NCBI RefSeq assembly: GCF_042681825.1
Contig: NZ_JBHUGH010000002.1
Location: forward strand, 310,001 to 374,000
Reading direction: 5' to 3'
From: Halodurantibacterium flavum
GTDB lineage: Bacteria; Pseudomonadota; Alphaproteobacteria; Rhodobacterales; Rhodobacteraceae
Length of the DNA stretch: 64,000 bases
The translations under genes were made by a program, and so were the position numbers. This document shows positions 8,962-17,392 of the stretch, one piece after another. Positions within the stretch are counted from its first letter, which is position 1; the number at the start of each line of letters is the position of its first letter. The notes beneath the pieces were generated by a model that saw only the letters and a list, made by a program, of their open reading frames with translations, was not told the DNA's origin and did not search any database.

Positions 8962-9885
8962 ATGGCACGTTTCTGGCTGATAAAATTCCTGCGCACGGCG
9001 ATCACGCTCTGGTTCGTGGTGACATTCGCCTTTGTCGTGCTGCGCACATCGGGCGATCCGGTGGTGGCGCTTCTGGGGGCCGATGCACGGCCCGACGAGG
9101 TCGAATATTTCCGCCAGCTCTGGGGTCTCGACCGGTCGCTGTTCAGCCAATACATCAGCTATGTGGGCCAGATGGCCACGGGCCAGTTCGGCAATTCGCT
9201 GCGCGACAGCCGCCCGGTGATGACGATCATCCTGGAACGGCTGCCCGCGACGGTGGAACTGGGGCTGATGGCCTTCGCCATCGCGGCGGTGATCGGTATC
9301 CCCGCGGGGATCGTCGCGGCCCTGCGGCGCGGGCGGCTGGCGGACCGGCTGATCATGATCTTCGCGGTCTTCGGCTTTGCGCTGCCGAACTTCTTTCTTG
9401 GCATCCTCATGATCCTGCTTTTCTCGCTGTATCTGCAGGTGCTGCCATCCTCGGGCACCGGCACGATCCGGCACCTGATCATGCCGTCGCTGACGCTGGC
9501 GACCTTTACCGCCGGGACGCTGGCGCGGTTCACGCGATCCGCGATGCTCGAGGTGCTCGAACGGCCCTATATGCGGGCCGCCGCAGCGCGGGGCGTGCCC
9601 TTCTGGAAGCGGGTGGTGTTCCATGCCCTGCCGAACGCGGCCATTCCCATCGTCACGGTGATCGGCCTGAACCTCGGGCAGCTGGTTGCGGGGGCGATCG
9701 TGGTCGAATCCGTCTTTGGCTGGCCGGGAATCGGGCGACTGCTGGTCGTGGCCGTGTCGCAGCGCGATCTGGCGGTGGTGCAGGGGCTGGTCCTCGTGAT
9801 CGCGGTGACGATGGTGCTCGCGAACCTGATCGTCGATCTTCTTTACGGGCTTCTCGACCCGCGCATCCGGGAGGGGGCGAAATGA
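8962..9885 (+). CDS. ABC transporter permease, dipeptide/oligopeptide (DppB) type
   Basis: The product has 307 residues from the ATG at 8962, which places the membrane signal MARFWLIKFLRTAITLWFVV at the N-terminus, as usual for DppB/OppB proteins; an in-frame ATG at 8911 would add 17 atypical residues. Six membrane helices are expected. The cytoplasmic EAA loop that contacts the ATPase is RAAAARGVPFWKRVVFHALP. It overlaps the next permease by four bases. Together with the genes up to 14774 it forms a complete PepT-family importer, probably for a dipeptide, opine or modified amino acid. Confidence 0.86.
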   Translation: MARFWLIKFLRTAITLWFVVTFAFVVLRTSGDPVVALLGADARPDEVEYFRQLWGLDRSLFSQYISYVGQMATGQFGNSLRDSRPVMTIILERLPATVELGLMAFAIAAVIGIPAGIVAALRRGRLADRLIMIFAVFGFALPNFFLGILMILLFSLYLQVLPSSGTGTIRHLIMPSLTLATFTAGTLARFTRSAMLEVLERPYMRAAAARGVPFWKRVVFHALPNAAIPIVTVIGLNLGQLVAGAIVVESVFGWPGIGRLLVVAVSQRDLAVVQGLVLVIAVTMVLANLIVDLLYGLLDPRIREGAK

Positions 9886-10718
9886 GCCGGCCGAACGTCA
9901 TCACCCTGCTGGCGGGCGGCATCGTCGCGGCGGCGGTCGGCATTGCGCTGGTGGGCAATGTCTTTACCCCGCATCTTGTCACCGATCAGGCGCTGCTGGC
10001 GCGGCTGCAACCCCCTGCCTTTCTGGGGGGCAATCCGGACTTCCCGCTGGGCACCGACCGGATCGGGCGCGACATGGTCGCCCGGCTGGTCGCGGGGTTG
10101 CAGATGTCGCTGTCGGTCGCGCTGGCGGGCACGCTGATCGGCGCGATCTTCGGCACCTTTGTCGGCTTTATCGCCGCCCATTTCCGCGGGCTGGTCGAGG
10201 AAGTGCTGATGATGGTCGTGGATTTCCAGGCCTCGCTGCCCTTCATCCTGATCGCGCTGACGCTCCTGGCGTTCTTTGGCAATTCGATGGTGCTGTTCGT
10301 CATCCTGATGGGGATGTTCGGCTGGGAAACCTATGCGCGGCTGGCGCGGGGCGTGGTGCTGTCGGCCCGGTCGCAGCCCTATGCCCGCGCGGTCGAGGCG
10401 CTGGGGGCGGGGCCGGGGCGGCTCTATTTCCGGCACATCCTGCCCAATGTCGCCTCGGCGCTGATCGTGCAGGTCACGCTGACATTCCCGCAGATCATCC
10501 TGCTGGAAACCTCGCTGTCGTTCCTGGGTCTGGGCATCCAGCCGCCGAACACGAGCCTCGGGCAGATCCTGGGCGACGGGCGCGATTATCTGTCCACCGC
10601 CTGGTGGATTTCCGTCTGGCCGGGGGTCGTCATCTTTCTTGTCACCCTGTCGATGTCGCTTCTGGGGGATGCGCTCCGCGACCGGCTGGACCCGATGCTG
10701 AAAACAAGAACCACATGA
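9882..10718 (+). CDS. ABC transporter permease, DppC type
   Basis: The product has 278 residues, the second permease of the peptide-type importer. The N-terminal helix (LLAGGIVAAAVGIALVGNVF) is followed by the conserved periplasmic motif HLVTDQ...PLGTDRIGRDMVARLVAGLQ that is diagnostic of DppC/OppC proteins. The EAA loop is RAVEALGAGPGRLYFRHILP. It starts inside the end of the DppB-type gene (ATGA overlap), so the two subunits are coupled and heterodimerise. It is followed after 20 bases by the binding-protein gene. Confidence 0.87.
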   Translation: MSRPNVITLLAGGIVAAAVGIALVGNVFTPHLVTDQALLARLQPPAFLGGNPDFPLGTDRIGRDMVARLVAGLQMSLSVALAGTLIGAIFGTFVGFIAAHFRGLVEEVLMMVVDFQASLPFILIALTLLAFFGNSMVLFVILMGMFGWETYARLARGVVLSARSQPYARAVEALGAGPGRLYFRHILPNVASALIVQVTLTFPQIILLETSLSFLGLGIQPPNTSLGQILGDGRDYLSTAWWISVWPGVVIFLVTLSMSLLGDALRDRLDPMLKTRTT

Positions 10719-10738
10719 ACCCAACCGGAGGTAAGCCG

Positions 10739-12325
10739 ATGATCAGCAGACGCAACTTTGGGAAATATTCGCTGGGGGCCGGGGCGGCATCGCTCTGGCT
10801 GCCGAAATCGCTGGCCTTCGCGCAGGACGGGACGCGGCCGACGCTGACCATCGCGGTCGACAACCTCTGGGCGAACATCAACACGATCAACGGGATCTCG
10901 ACCACCACGCGGCGGTTCTTTCCGAACATCTATTCGCATCTGGTCGAGCGTGACTACATCGCCGACGAACAGGGCCTTGACCTGCGTCCCGGCCTGGCCA
11001 CCGACTGGACGCAGGACGGCAATGTCTGGACGCTCCGCCTGCGCGAAGGGGTCAAGTTCCACAACGGCGAGACGATGACGGCCGAGGACGTGGCCTTTAC
11101 CCTTGGCCCGGAACGGCTGTGGGGCGAGAACCCGTTCGAGCCGCGCGGCCGCACCTTTACCGCCGGTTTCACCCGGGTCGAGGCCATCGACGACCTGACG
11201 GTCGAGATCGAGACCGAGCGCGAGGACCCCTATATCCCCGGCAAGCTGACGGGCTATATCGGCTTCGTCGTGCCCAAGGCCGCCTATCTCGACATGGGCG
11301 TCGATGCCTTCGGTCAGGCGCCCATCGGCACCGGCCCCTATCGCGTGACGCTCTTCCGGTCGGGCGAGGTGCTGGAGATGGAGGCCTTCGACGACTACTG
11401 GGAAGGCCCGCCGCCCGCGCAAAAGCTGATCTGGCGCATCGTGCCGGAATTCGCGGGCCGCATGGCGGGGCTTGTTTCGGGCGAGTTCGACTTCATCGCC
11501 AACATTCCCACCGATCAGGAGGCGCAGCTTGACAGCTATGACAATGTGACGGTGGCGCGCGCGCTGGCGGGGAACTATCCGGCCATCGCCTTCAATACCC
11601 GCCCCGACCCCGAGGACAACCCGCTGGTCGATGTGAACCTGCGCAAGGCGATGGTCCAGGCGATCGACATGGACGCCATCGTGCAGGCGCTGTTCGGCGA
11701 CACGACCTTCCACCCGCAGGTTCCGTTCAACTTTCCGGAATACGGCGATTTCTATGACCCCGACATGGAAAACCCGCTGCCCTATGACCCCGAGGCGGCC
11801 CGCGCGCTGGTGGAACAGTCGGGCTATGACGGGCAGGTGCTGCGCTGGCACATCACCCGGTCGTTCTACCCGAACTATGAGGCCGCGGCCGAGATCATGG
11901 TCGAGCAGTGGCGGCAGGTCGGCGTCAATGTGCAGGCCGTGATCCTCGACAATTTCGAGCTGGTCTATACCCGCCCCTATCACATGATGAACATGTCGAT
12001 GTCGTCGGACTTCATCCCCGGCGACCCCTATCAGCCGCTCTGGCTCGACTGGGGCCCGACATCGAGCCGCGCCACCGCCCATTGGAAGACCTGGGACCCG
12101 ACGCCGGAATACCTGGCCGCCGGCGAGGAATTCGAACAGGCGATCACCTTCGAGGATCGCCGCGCTGCCTATCTGCGCCTGTCGCAGGCCTGGCAGGATG
12201 TGACGCCCGGCTATTACATGTGGAAAAGCGTCTATAACTGGGGTCACCGGTCGGATATCGAGTTCATCGCGCGGCCCGACGGCGAGATGCGGATGTTCGG
12301 CGACTACATGGCGTTGCCCGCGTGA
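10739..12325 (+). CDS. ABC transporter substrate-binding protein, family 5
   Basis: The product has 528 residues. GGAGG lies seven bases before the ATG. The N-terminus MISRRNFGKYSLGAGAASLW is a twin-arginine (Tat) signal with the SRRNFGK motif, so the protein is probably exported folded, perhaps with a cofactor or metal. The mature part is a classic SBP_bac_5 protein: LRPGLATDWTQDG, WTLRLREGVKFHNGETMTAEDVAFT and a C-terminal lobe ending in GEMRMFGDYMALPA. It captures the substrate for the DppBC/DppDF membrane complex encoded around it. The stop overlaps the GTG of the creatininase-like gene, so hydrolase and receptor are made together. Confidence 0.87.
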   Translation: MISRRNFGKYSLGAGAASLWLPKSLAFAQDGTRPTLTIAVDNLWANINTINGISTTTRRFFPNIYSHLVERDYIADEQGLDLRPGLATDWTQDGNVWTLRLREGVKFHNGETMTAEDVAFTLGPERLWGENPFEPRGRTFTAGFTRVEAIDDLTVEIETEREDPYIPGKLTGYIGFVVPKAAYLDMGVDAFGQAPIGTGPYRVTLFRSGEVLEMEAFDDYWEGPPPAQKLIWRIVPEFAGRMAGLVSGEFDFIANIPTDQEAQLDSYDNVTVARALAGNYPAIAFNTRPDPEDNPLVDVNLRKAMVQAIDMDAIVQALFGDTTFHPQVPFNFPEYGDFYDPDMENPLPYDPEAARALVEQSGYDGQVLRWHITRSFYPNYEAAAEIMVEQWRQVGVNVQAVILDNFELVYTRPYHMMNMSMSSDFIPGDPYQPLWLDWGPTSSRATAHWKTWDPTPEYLAAGEEFEQAITFEDRRAAYLRLSQAWQDVTPGYYMWKSVYNWGHRSDIEFIARPDGEMRMFGDYMALPA

Positions 12326-13152
12326 CGGCAGTTGCGAAACATGCGCTGAAGGACATGACGGTCGCGGAGTTCCGCGACCGTCTGGCCGACGACCCGGTGA
12401 TCCTGTTGCCCATGGGCAGCCATGAGGAACAGGGCCCCCACGCCCCCATGGGCGACTATCTGCTGGCCGAGGAAATCGCGCTCCGCGCCGCCGCGGCGTC
12501 GGGGGCCATCGCGGCGCCCTGCCTGCCCTTCGGCTATGCCGAGTTCTTTCGCGGCTTTCCGGGCGGCATCCAGTTGCGTGCCGCGACCTTCCGCGCGGTG
12601 GTCGAGGATATGGTCACCGCCTTTCTGGACCATGACATCCGCCGCATCCTGATCCTGAACGGCCATTCCACCAATGCCGCGCTGATCGACGAGGTGCTGC
12701 GCGACATCCGCCGCCGGACGGGGGTGATCGTGGGGTCGGTCGATCTGTGGCGCGCGATCCCCGATGCCCTCTGGGCGCAGGTCCATGGGCCGGAGGCGGG
12801 GCGGGCGCGCGGGCATGGCGGCGATCCCGTCACATCCGTGTCGATGTATCTGCGGCCCGATGCGATGCGCCCCGACCTGATGCAGGCGGCCCGCCCCGCG
12901 CAGGCGATGGGGCTGCCCGCGACCGTCACAGGGGTGCGGTTCGAAGGCGCGGCCCTGAATCTGCCGCTCGATGCGCAGGAGCTTTTCCCCGACGGGATGC
13001 TGGGGGGCGACCCGGCGCTGGCCTCAGCCGAGACGGGGCGGCGGATCGTCGAACATCTCACGGGCCATTGCGCGCGTCTTGTCGCCCATCTGCGCGGGCA
13101 GGACCCATGCGACCCCCGCGTCGGCCCCCTGGCCGCGGGGGCCGCGACATGA
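12322..13152 (+). CDS. Creatininase family amidohydrolase
   Basis: The product has 276 residues and starts at a GTG overlapping the previous stop. The family metal ligands are in place: GSHEEQGPHAPMGDY (Glu, His and Asp of the binuclear site), LILNGHSTNAALIDE and the downstream RGHGGDPVTS. The family includes creatininase (creatinine to creatine), the redox-cofactor maturase MftE and several cyclic-amide hydrolases (the last from family knowledge). Its place between binding-protein and ATPase genes of a peptide-type importer suggests that the imported compound is a cyclic or hindered amide opened by this enzyme. The true substrate is unknown. Confidence 0.82.
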   Translation: MTAVAKHALKDMTVAEFRDRLADDPVILLPMGSHEEQGPHAPMGDYLLAEEIALRAAAASGAIAAPCLPFGYAEFFRGFPGGIQLRAATFRAVVEDMVTAFLDHDIRRILILNGHSTNAALIDEVLRDIRRRTGVIVGSVDLWRAIPDALWAQVHGPEAGRARGHGGDPVTSVSMYLRPDAMRPDLMQAARPAQAMGLPATVTGVRFEGAALNLPLDAQELFPDGMLGGDPALASAETGRRIVEHLTGHCARLVAHLRGQDPCDPRVGPLAAGAAT

Positions 13153-14774
13153 CCGCGCCGCTGATCGACATCCGGAACCTTTCCGTGCCGCTGCCCGCCG
13201 GCGCCGACCGCCCCTTTGCGGTCGAGGATCTGTCGCTGAGCATCGGCCAGGGCGAGATCCTCTGCGTGGTGGGCGAGACCGGATCGGGCAAGTCGCTGAC
13301 GGCGCTTTCGGTGATGGGGCTCTTGCCGTCGAACCTGCCGCGCGCATCGGGCGAGATCGGCTTCGAGGGGCGCGACCTCTTGCGCCTTTCGCCCGCCGAA
13401 CGGCTGCGGCTGTCGGGGCGCAGGCTCGCCATGGTGTTTCAGGAACCCTCGGCCGCGCTGAACCCGATCTATCGGGTGGGCACGCAGGTGGCCGAGGTGT
13501 TCCGCCTGCACACCGACCTTTCGCGCGCCGAGATCCGCGCGCGCGTGATCGAGCTTTTCCGAGAGGTGCGCCTGCCCGAGCCGGAGGCGATCCTGCGCGC
13601 CTATCCGCACCAGCTTTCGGGCGGGCAGTGCCAGCGGGTGATGATCGCGACCGCGCTCGCGCTCGACCCGGCGCTGCTGATCGCGGATGAACCGACAACC
13701 GCGCTCGACGTGACGACGCAGGCGCGCATTCTCGACCTGATGCTCGACCTGCGCCAGCGGCATGGAACCGGCATCCTGTTCATCACCCATGATTTCGGCG
13801 TGGTGGCGGAAATCGCCGACCGGGTCGCGGTGATGCGCCATGGCCGTCTGGTCGAGATCGGGACGCGGGACGAGATCCTTCTGAACCCGCAGGCCGAGTA
13901 TACGAAAAAGCTGATCGCGGCCGTTCCGCGCCTGCAGCCGAAGCCGCCCGCGAACGGCCTGGGCAAGACCGTGCTCAGCGCGCTGGGTCTGGGCAAGACC
14001 TATCGCAGCCGCAGCATGATCGGCACGGGGCGCGAGGTTCAGGCGCTCCGGGGTGTCGATATCTCGCTTGCCCGGGGGGAGACGCTGGGCCTTGTGGGTG
14101 AAAGCGGGTCGGGCAAATCGACCCTTGCGCAATGCGTCATCCGTCTGGTCGAACCCGACCGGGGCGAGGTGGTGATCGACGGCGGGCAGTTTTCGGGCCT
14201 TTCGGGGCGGGCGCTGCGGGCCGCGCGGCGCAAGGTCCAGATCGTGTTTCAGGACCCTTATACCGCGCTCGACCCGCGCCAGACGGTGGGCGACGCCATC
14301 GCCGAGGGGCCGGTGATTCACGGGCTTTCACGCGACAAGGCGCAGGCCCGGGCGCGCGACCTTCTGGCGGCGGTGGGGCTCGACCCTTCTGCTGCGCCCC
14401 GGTTCCCGCATGAATTTTCCGGCGGCCAGCGGCAGCGAATCTGCATCGCCCGGGCGCTGGCGGTGGAACCGGACCTGCTGATCGCGGATGAAAGCGTCTC
14501 GGCGCTGGATGTTTCGGTGCAGGCGCAGATCCTCGACCTGCTGGCCCGGATGCAGCGCGAATTGCAATTCGGCCTTCTGTTCATCACCCATGACCTGCGC
14601 GTGGCCTCGCGCATCTGCGACCGGATCGCGGTGATGCAGCGCGGCGAGATCGTGGAACAGGGGCCCTCGACCGAGCTCTTTGCCCGGCCGCAGAACGACT
14701 ATACCCGCGAATTGCTTGCTGCCGTCCCGGGGCGCAACTGGCAGGACACGGACAGCGAAGGAGCATCTGCATGA
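13149..14774 (+). CDS. Fused double ATPase of the peptide ABC importer (DppD-DppF type)
   Basis: The product has 541 residues with two complete ABC ATPase domains in one chain. Domain 1 (about 1-265) has Walker A GETGSGKS, signature LSGGQCQRV and Walker B LLIADEPTTALD. Domain 2 (about 275-530) has GESGSGKS, signature FSGGQRQRI and LLIADESVSALD. Each domain ends with the oligopeptide-type C-terminal region (NPQAEYTKKLIAAVPRL; RPQNDYTRELLAAVPG). It powers the importer formed by the two permeases at 8962 and 9882. The ATG overlaps the creatininase-like stop, and its own stop overlaps the RraA-like gene. Confidence 0.9.
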   Translation: MTAPLIDIRNLSVPLPAGADRPFAVEDLSLSIGQGEILCVVGETGSGKSLTALSVMGLLPSNLPRASGEIGFEGRDLLRLSPAERLRLSGRRLAMVFQEPSAALNPIYRVGTQVAEVFRLHTDLSRAEIRARVIELFREVRLPEPEAILRAYPHQLSGGQCQRVMIATALALDPALLIADEPTTALDVTTQARILDLMLDLRQRHGTGILFITHDFGVVAEIADRVAVMRHGRLVEIGTRDEILLNPQAEYTKKLIAAVPRLQPKPPANGLGKTVLSALGLGKTYRSRSMIGTGREVQALRGVDISLARGETLGLVGESGSGKSTLAQCVIRLVEPDRGEVVIDGGQFSGLSGRALRAARRKVQIVFQDPYTALDPRQTVGDAIAEGPVIHGLSRDKAQARARDLLAAVGLDPSAAPRFPHEFSGGQRQRICIARALAVEPDLLIADESVSALDVSVQAQILDLLARMQRELQFGLLFITHDLRVASRICDRIAVMQRGEIVEQGPSTELFARPQNDYTRELLAAVPGRNWQDTDSEGASA

Positions 14775-15445
14775 AGAAATACCAGATCGGCGCGGTGCCC
14801 CCGCAGGTGGACGCGGGCCTGCGGCAGGGCTTTGCCGAGGTCGAGATCGCCACGATCGGTCATTTCCGCCATCGCGGTTTCGTCGATCGCCGCCTGCGCC
14901 CCATTGCCCCCGTTCCCGGCGTTCTGACCGGCACGGCGGTGACGGTCGCGATTCCGGCGACGGATTCGACCCTGCTGCATCACGCGATGTCGGTGGTGCG
15001 GCCCGGCGACGTTGTGGTGATCGACAGGCTGGGCGACCGGCGCCATGCCTGTCTTGGCGGCGGGGTGGCCTTTGCCGCCAAGGTCGCGGGGGCGGTCGCC
15101 GTGGTGCTCGACGGTCCCTGCACCGACCCGGACGAGATCATCGAGGTCGGCCTGCCGGTCTATTGCAGCGGGGTGTCGGCCATCACCACGCGGCTCAATG
15201 ACTTGGGCGGCGCGCTGAACCTGCCCGTGTCCTGCGGCAATGTCCCGGTCATGCCCGGCGATCTGGTGGTGATGGATGCCTGCGGCGTCCTGATCCTGCC
15301 CCCGTTCGAGGCGCCCGAGGTGCTGGAAGAAGCCCGCATCCGTCAGGCGCGCGCGGGCCGCAACCGGGGCCGGATCGAGGCGGGCGAAAAGCTGGGCGAC
15401 CTGTCGGGCGCAACCCGGCTGGTCGCGGCGGCGCTGGAAGGCTGA
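14771..15445 (+). CDS. RraA family protein (HMG/CHA aldolase-like)
   Basis: The product has 224 residues of the RraA/dimethylmenaquinone-methyltransferase fold. The ligand pocket motif GDRRHACLGGGVAFAAKVAG (substrate- and metal-binding Arg and Gly-rich loop) is present, followed by GAVAVVLDGPCTDPDEI. In enzymes of this family such as HMG aldolase the pocket binds a 4-hydroxy-4-carboxy acid and cleaves it to pyruvate or oxaloacetate. RraA itself inhibits RNase E. In an ABC operon with an amidohydrolase, a catabolic aldolase role is more likely than RNA control; this is inference. It is the last gene of the operon, and its stop lies inside a perfect palindrome. Confidence 0.8.
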   Translation: MKKYQIGAVPPQVDAGLRQGFAEVEIATIGHFRHRGFVDRRLRPIAPVPGVLTGTAVTVAIPATDSTLLHHAMSVVRPGDVVVIDRLGDRRHACLGGGVAFAAKVAGAVAVVLDGPCTDPDEIIEVGLPVYCSGVSAITTRLNDLGGALNLPVSCGNVPVMPGDLVVMDACGVLILPPFEAPEVLEEARIRQARAGRNRGRIEAGEKLGDLSGATRLVAAALEG

Positions 15446-15463
15446 GGGGCGCGCCCCTCAGCC
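15440..15463. terminator. Bidirectional terminator-like palindrome
   Basis: A perfect 24-bp palindrome (half-site GGCTGAGGGGCG, with no spacer) sits between the converging RraA and DapA-like genes and includes the RraA stop codon. It can form a very stable stem in either transcript. It lacks a U-tract, which is common in GC-rich genomes. Confidence 0.6.
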
Positions 15464-15470
15464 CCCCATC

Positions 15471-16403
15471 TCAGCCCCGTTCGGCCAGCCGGCGTTCGGT
15501 GCGGGCCATCAGCCGTTCCAGTTCCGCCACATCGGTTGTGGTCAGGCGCGGACCGGGCGCGCGGGTGGCCGCAGAGGCAATCGCACCGCGCCGCATCAGG
15601 ATATGCTTGCGCAGCGCAAGGCCCCAGCCCGGCTGCTGTTCGTGGCGCAGGATCGGAAGATAGGCGTCAAAGAGATCCTCGGCCGCGTCGGTCCGGCCCG
15701 CGTGATGCAGCGCGACGGTCTGGACCAGCGCCTCGGGATAGGCAAAGCCGGTCATCGCCCCGTCCGCACCCCGCGCCAGTTCCTGCGGCAGGTAAAGCCC
15801 GCCATTGCCGCACAGGATCGACAGCCGCGGAACATCGGCCGCGCTCTCCTGCGCGCGCAGGGCGGTGATCTTGGTCAGGCCCGGCCAGTCCTCATGCTTG
15901 AGCATCACCATCTGCGGCAGGTCGTTCGACAGCCGCCGGATCAGCGCGGGCGAGACGGGGACGCCGGTCGTCAGCGGAAAGTCCTGAAAGACCAGCGGCA
16001 CATCGGCCCCCAGCGCGGCTGCCACGGCATGGAAATACCCCTCGACCCGGTCTTCGCGGGCCGGACCGCGCGACGGCGCGACCATCAGCCCCGCCGCGCC
16101 CCGGTCCATCGCATGGCGGCCCAGATCGGTCAGGTTGCCGATCCCCGCGTCCGAGACGCCCACCACCACCGGCAGCGCGCCCGCGCGCGACATCATCCGG
16201 TCGATCACCGCGCGCCGTTCCTCGGGCGTCAGCTTGTCGGCCTCGCCCATCATGCCGAGGAGGGTGAGCCCGGTGACCCCCGTTTCCGCATAGAAATCGA
16301 CCAGCCGGTCGAGGCTGTCCAGGTCGAGCGCGCCATCCTCGGCAAAGGGGGTGGCGGCGATGATGTAGACGCCACGGGTCGTCCGGTCGATCAACTGGGT
16401 CAT
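15471..16403 (-). CDS. DapA/NAL superfamily aldolase or lyase
   Basis: This is a 310-residue TIM-barrel enzyme of the dihydrodipicolinate synthase family. The N-terminus has the expected GVYIIAATPFAEDG and TGLTLLGMMGEADKLTPEER. The Schiff-base Lys is in MVMLKHEDWPG. At the position of the catalytic Tyr of DapA (YNxP) the sequence has QDFP, so this is not biosynthetic DapA but a catabolic relative acting on a 2-keto acid. It is transcribed after pxpA with a 42-base gap, suggesting a shared operon that handles 5-oxoproline or a product of it. Confidence 0.82.
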   Translation of the reverse strand: MTQLIDRTTRGVYIIAATPFAEDGALDLDSLDRLVDFYAETGVTGLTLLGMMGEADKLTPEERRAVIDRMMSRAGALPVVVGVSDAGIGNLTDLGRHAMDRGAAGLMVAPSRGPAREDRVEGYFHAVAAALGADVPLVFQDFPLTTGVPVSPALIRRLSNDLPQMVMLKHEDWPGLTKITALRAQESAADVPRLSILCGNGGLYLPQELARGADGAMTGFAYPEALVQTVALHHAGRTDAAEDLFDAYLPILRHEQQPGWGLALRKHILMRRGAIASAATRAPGPRLTTTDVAELERLMARTERRLAERG

Positions 16404-16445
16404 GGGGTGTCCTTTGGGGCCGCTGGGGCGTTGGTGGAAAAGGGG

Positions 16446-17210
16446 TCAGGCGAAAGGCGCGATGGCGATGCCGTTTTCGGTCAGGGCAGTGCGCAGGGTG
16501 CGGGCCATATCGACCGCGCCGGGCGTGTCGCCATGCACGCAGAGCGTCGCCGGGTCCACCGGCAGCCGCTTGCCCCCGGTCGTCGGGATATGGCGGTTCA
16601 CCACCATTTCCAGCACCTGGTCGAGGCTTTGACGCGGATCGTGGATCACCGCGCCGGGCAGGGCTCGCGGGGTCAGTTCGCCCGCATCGGTATAGGTGCG
16701 GTCGGCATAGATTTCGCACGCCACGCGCAGGCCCGCCCGTTCCGCCGCCGCATAGGTTTCCGAATAGGGCAGCGAGACATAGACAAGCCCCGGATCGACC
16801 GCCTTGACCGCCCGCACGCAAAGCGCCGCCAGATCGGGATCGACGGCGGCCATGTTGCCAAGCGCGCCATGGGTTTTCACATGGGTCATCGGGTGGCCTT
16901 CGAGCGCGGCCATGCCCTGCATCGCGAGGATCTGAAAGACAAGCTGCGTTTCCAGATCCTCGGGCCGTTCGCCCGAGATCCGGCGGCGGCCGAAACCATA
17001 GAGATCGGCGAAGGACGGATGCGCGCCCACCGACACGCCCCGGTCGCGCGCCATCCGGATCGTGCGGCGCATCACCACCGGATCGCCCGCGTGAAAGCCG
17101 CAGGCGATGTTTGCCGTGGTGACCAGATCGAGCATCGCCGCATCGTCGCCCACCGTAAAGGCGCCAAAGCTCTCGCCCATGTCGCAGTTCAGGTCGATCG
17201 TTCGGGTCAT
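16446..17210 (-). CDS. pxpA: 5-oxoprolinase subunit A (LamB/YcsF family)
   Basis: The product has 254 residues, the usual length. The family signature is clear: TIDLNCDMGESFGAF at the N-terminus, then ANIACGFHAGDP, VGAHPSFADLYGFGRR and HVKTHGALGNMA. PxpA with PxpB and PxpC forms the prokaryotic ATP-dependent 5-oxoprolinase that converts pyroglutamate to glutamate. The ATG at 17210 has GAGGAAGG just upstream. The partner genes pxpB and pxpC lie at 20333 and 21061 on the other strand, separated by a TRAP transporter. The split layout suggests co-regulation from the 182-base divergent promoter region. Confidence 0.92.
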   Translation of the reverse strand: MTRTIDLNCDMGESFGAFTVGDDAAMLDLVTTANIACGFHAGDPVVMRRTIRMARDRGVSVGAHPSFADLYGFGRRRISGERPEDLETQLVFQILAMQGMAALEGHPMTHVKTHGALGNMAAVDPDLAALCVRAVKAVDPGLVYVSLPYSETYAAAERAGLRVACEIYADRTYTDAGELTPRALPGAVIHDPRQSLDQVLEMVVNRHIPTTGGKRLPVDPATLCVHGDTPGAVDMARTLRTALTENGIAIAPFA

Positions 17211-17325
17211 CGCCTTCCTCATCCGGCCGCTTTGCGGCCATTTCCGTGCCGGATGGCACAATTTTTGATCACACCTGGCGTTTCGGCTTGACCTGCCGTG
17301 CCGTCCCATTGATTGGGAATACAGG

Positions 17326-17335
17326 TGGTATACTC
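17326..17335. promoter_or_regulatory. GntR-type operator-like site TGGTATACTC
   Basis: TGGTATACTC matches 8 of 10 bases of the perfect palindrome at 990-999 and lies in the pxpA/dctP divergent region (17211-17392). It also reads as an extended -10 box (TGGTATACT) about 60 bases before the DctP start, but no good -35 box is present. A GntR-FCD protein from this window could act here. Confidence 0.4.
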
Positions 17336-17392
17336 AAATATCAAGCCTCACGTCAGGCGACAACAACCATCACCAACAGGGGAAGTTTACGC

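Noticed and set aside
15603..17291. Long plus-strand open frame of 562 codons
   Set aside because: It lies antisense to the DapA-like and pxpA genes and has the composition of a GC-rich shadow frame.
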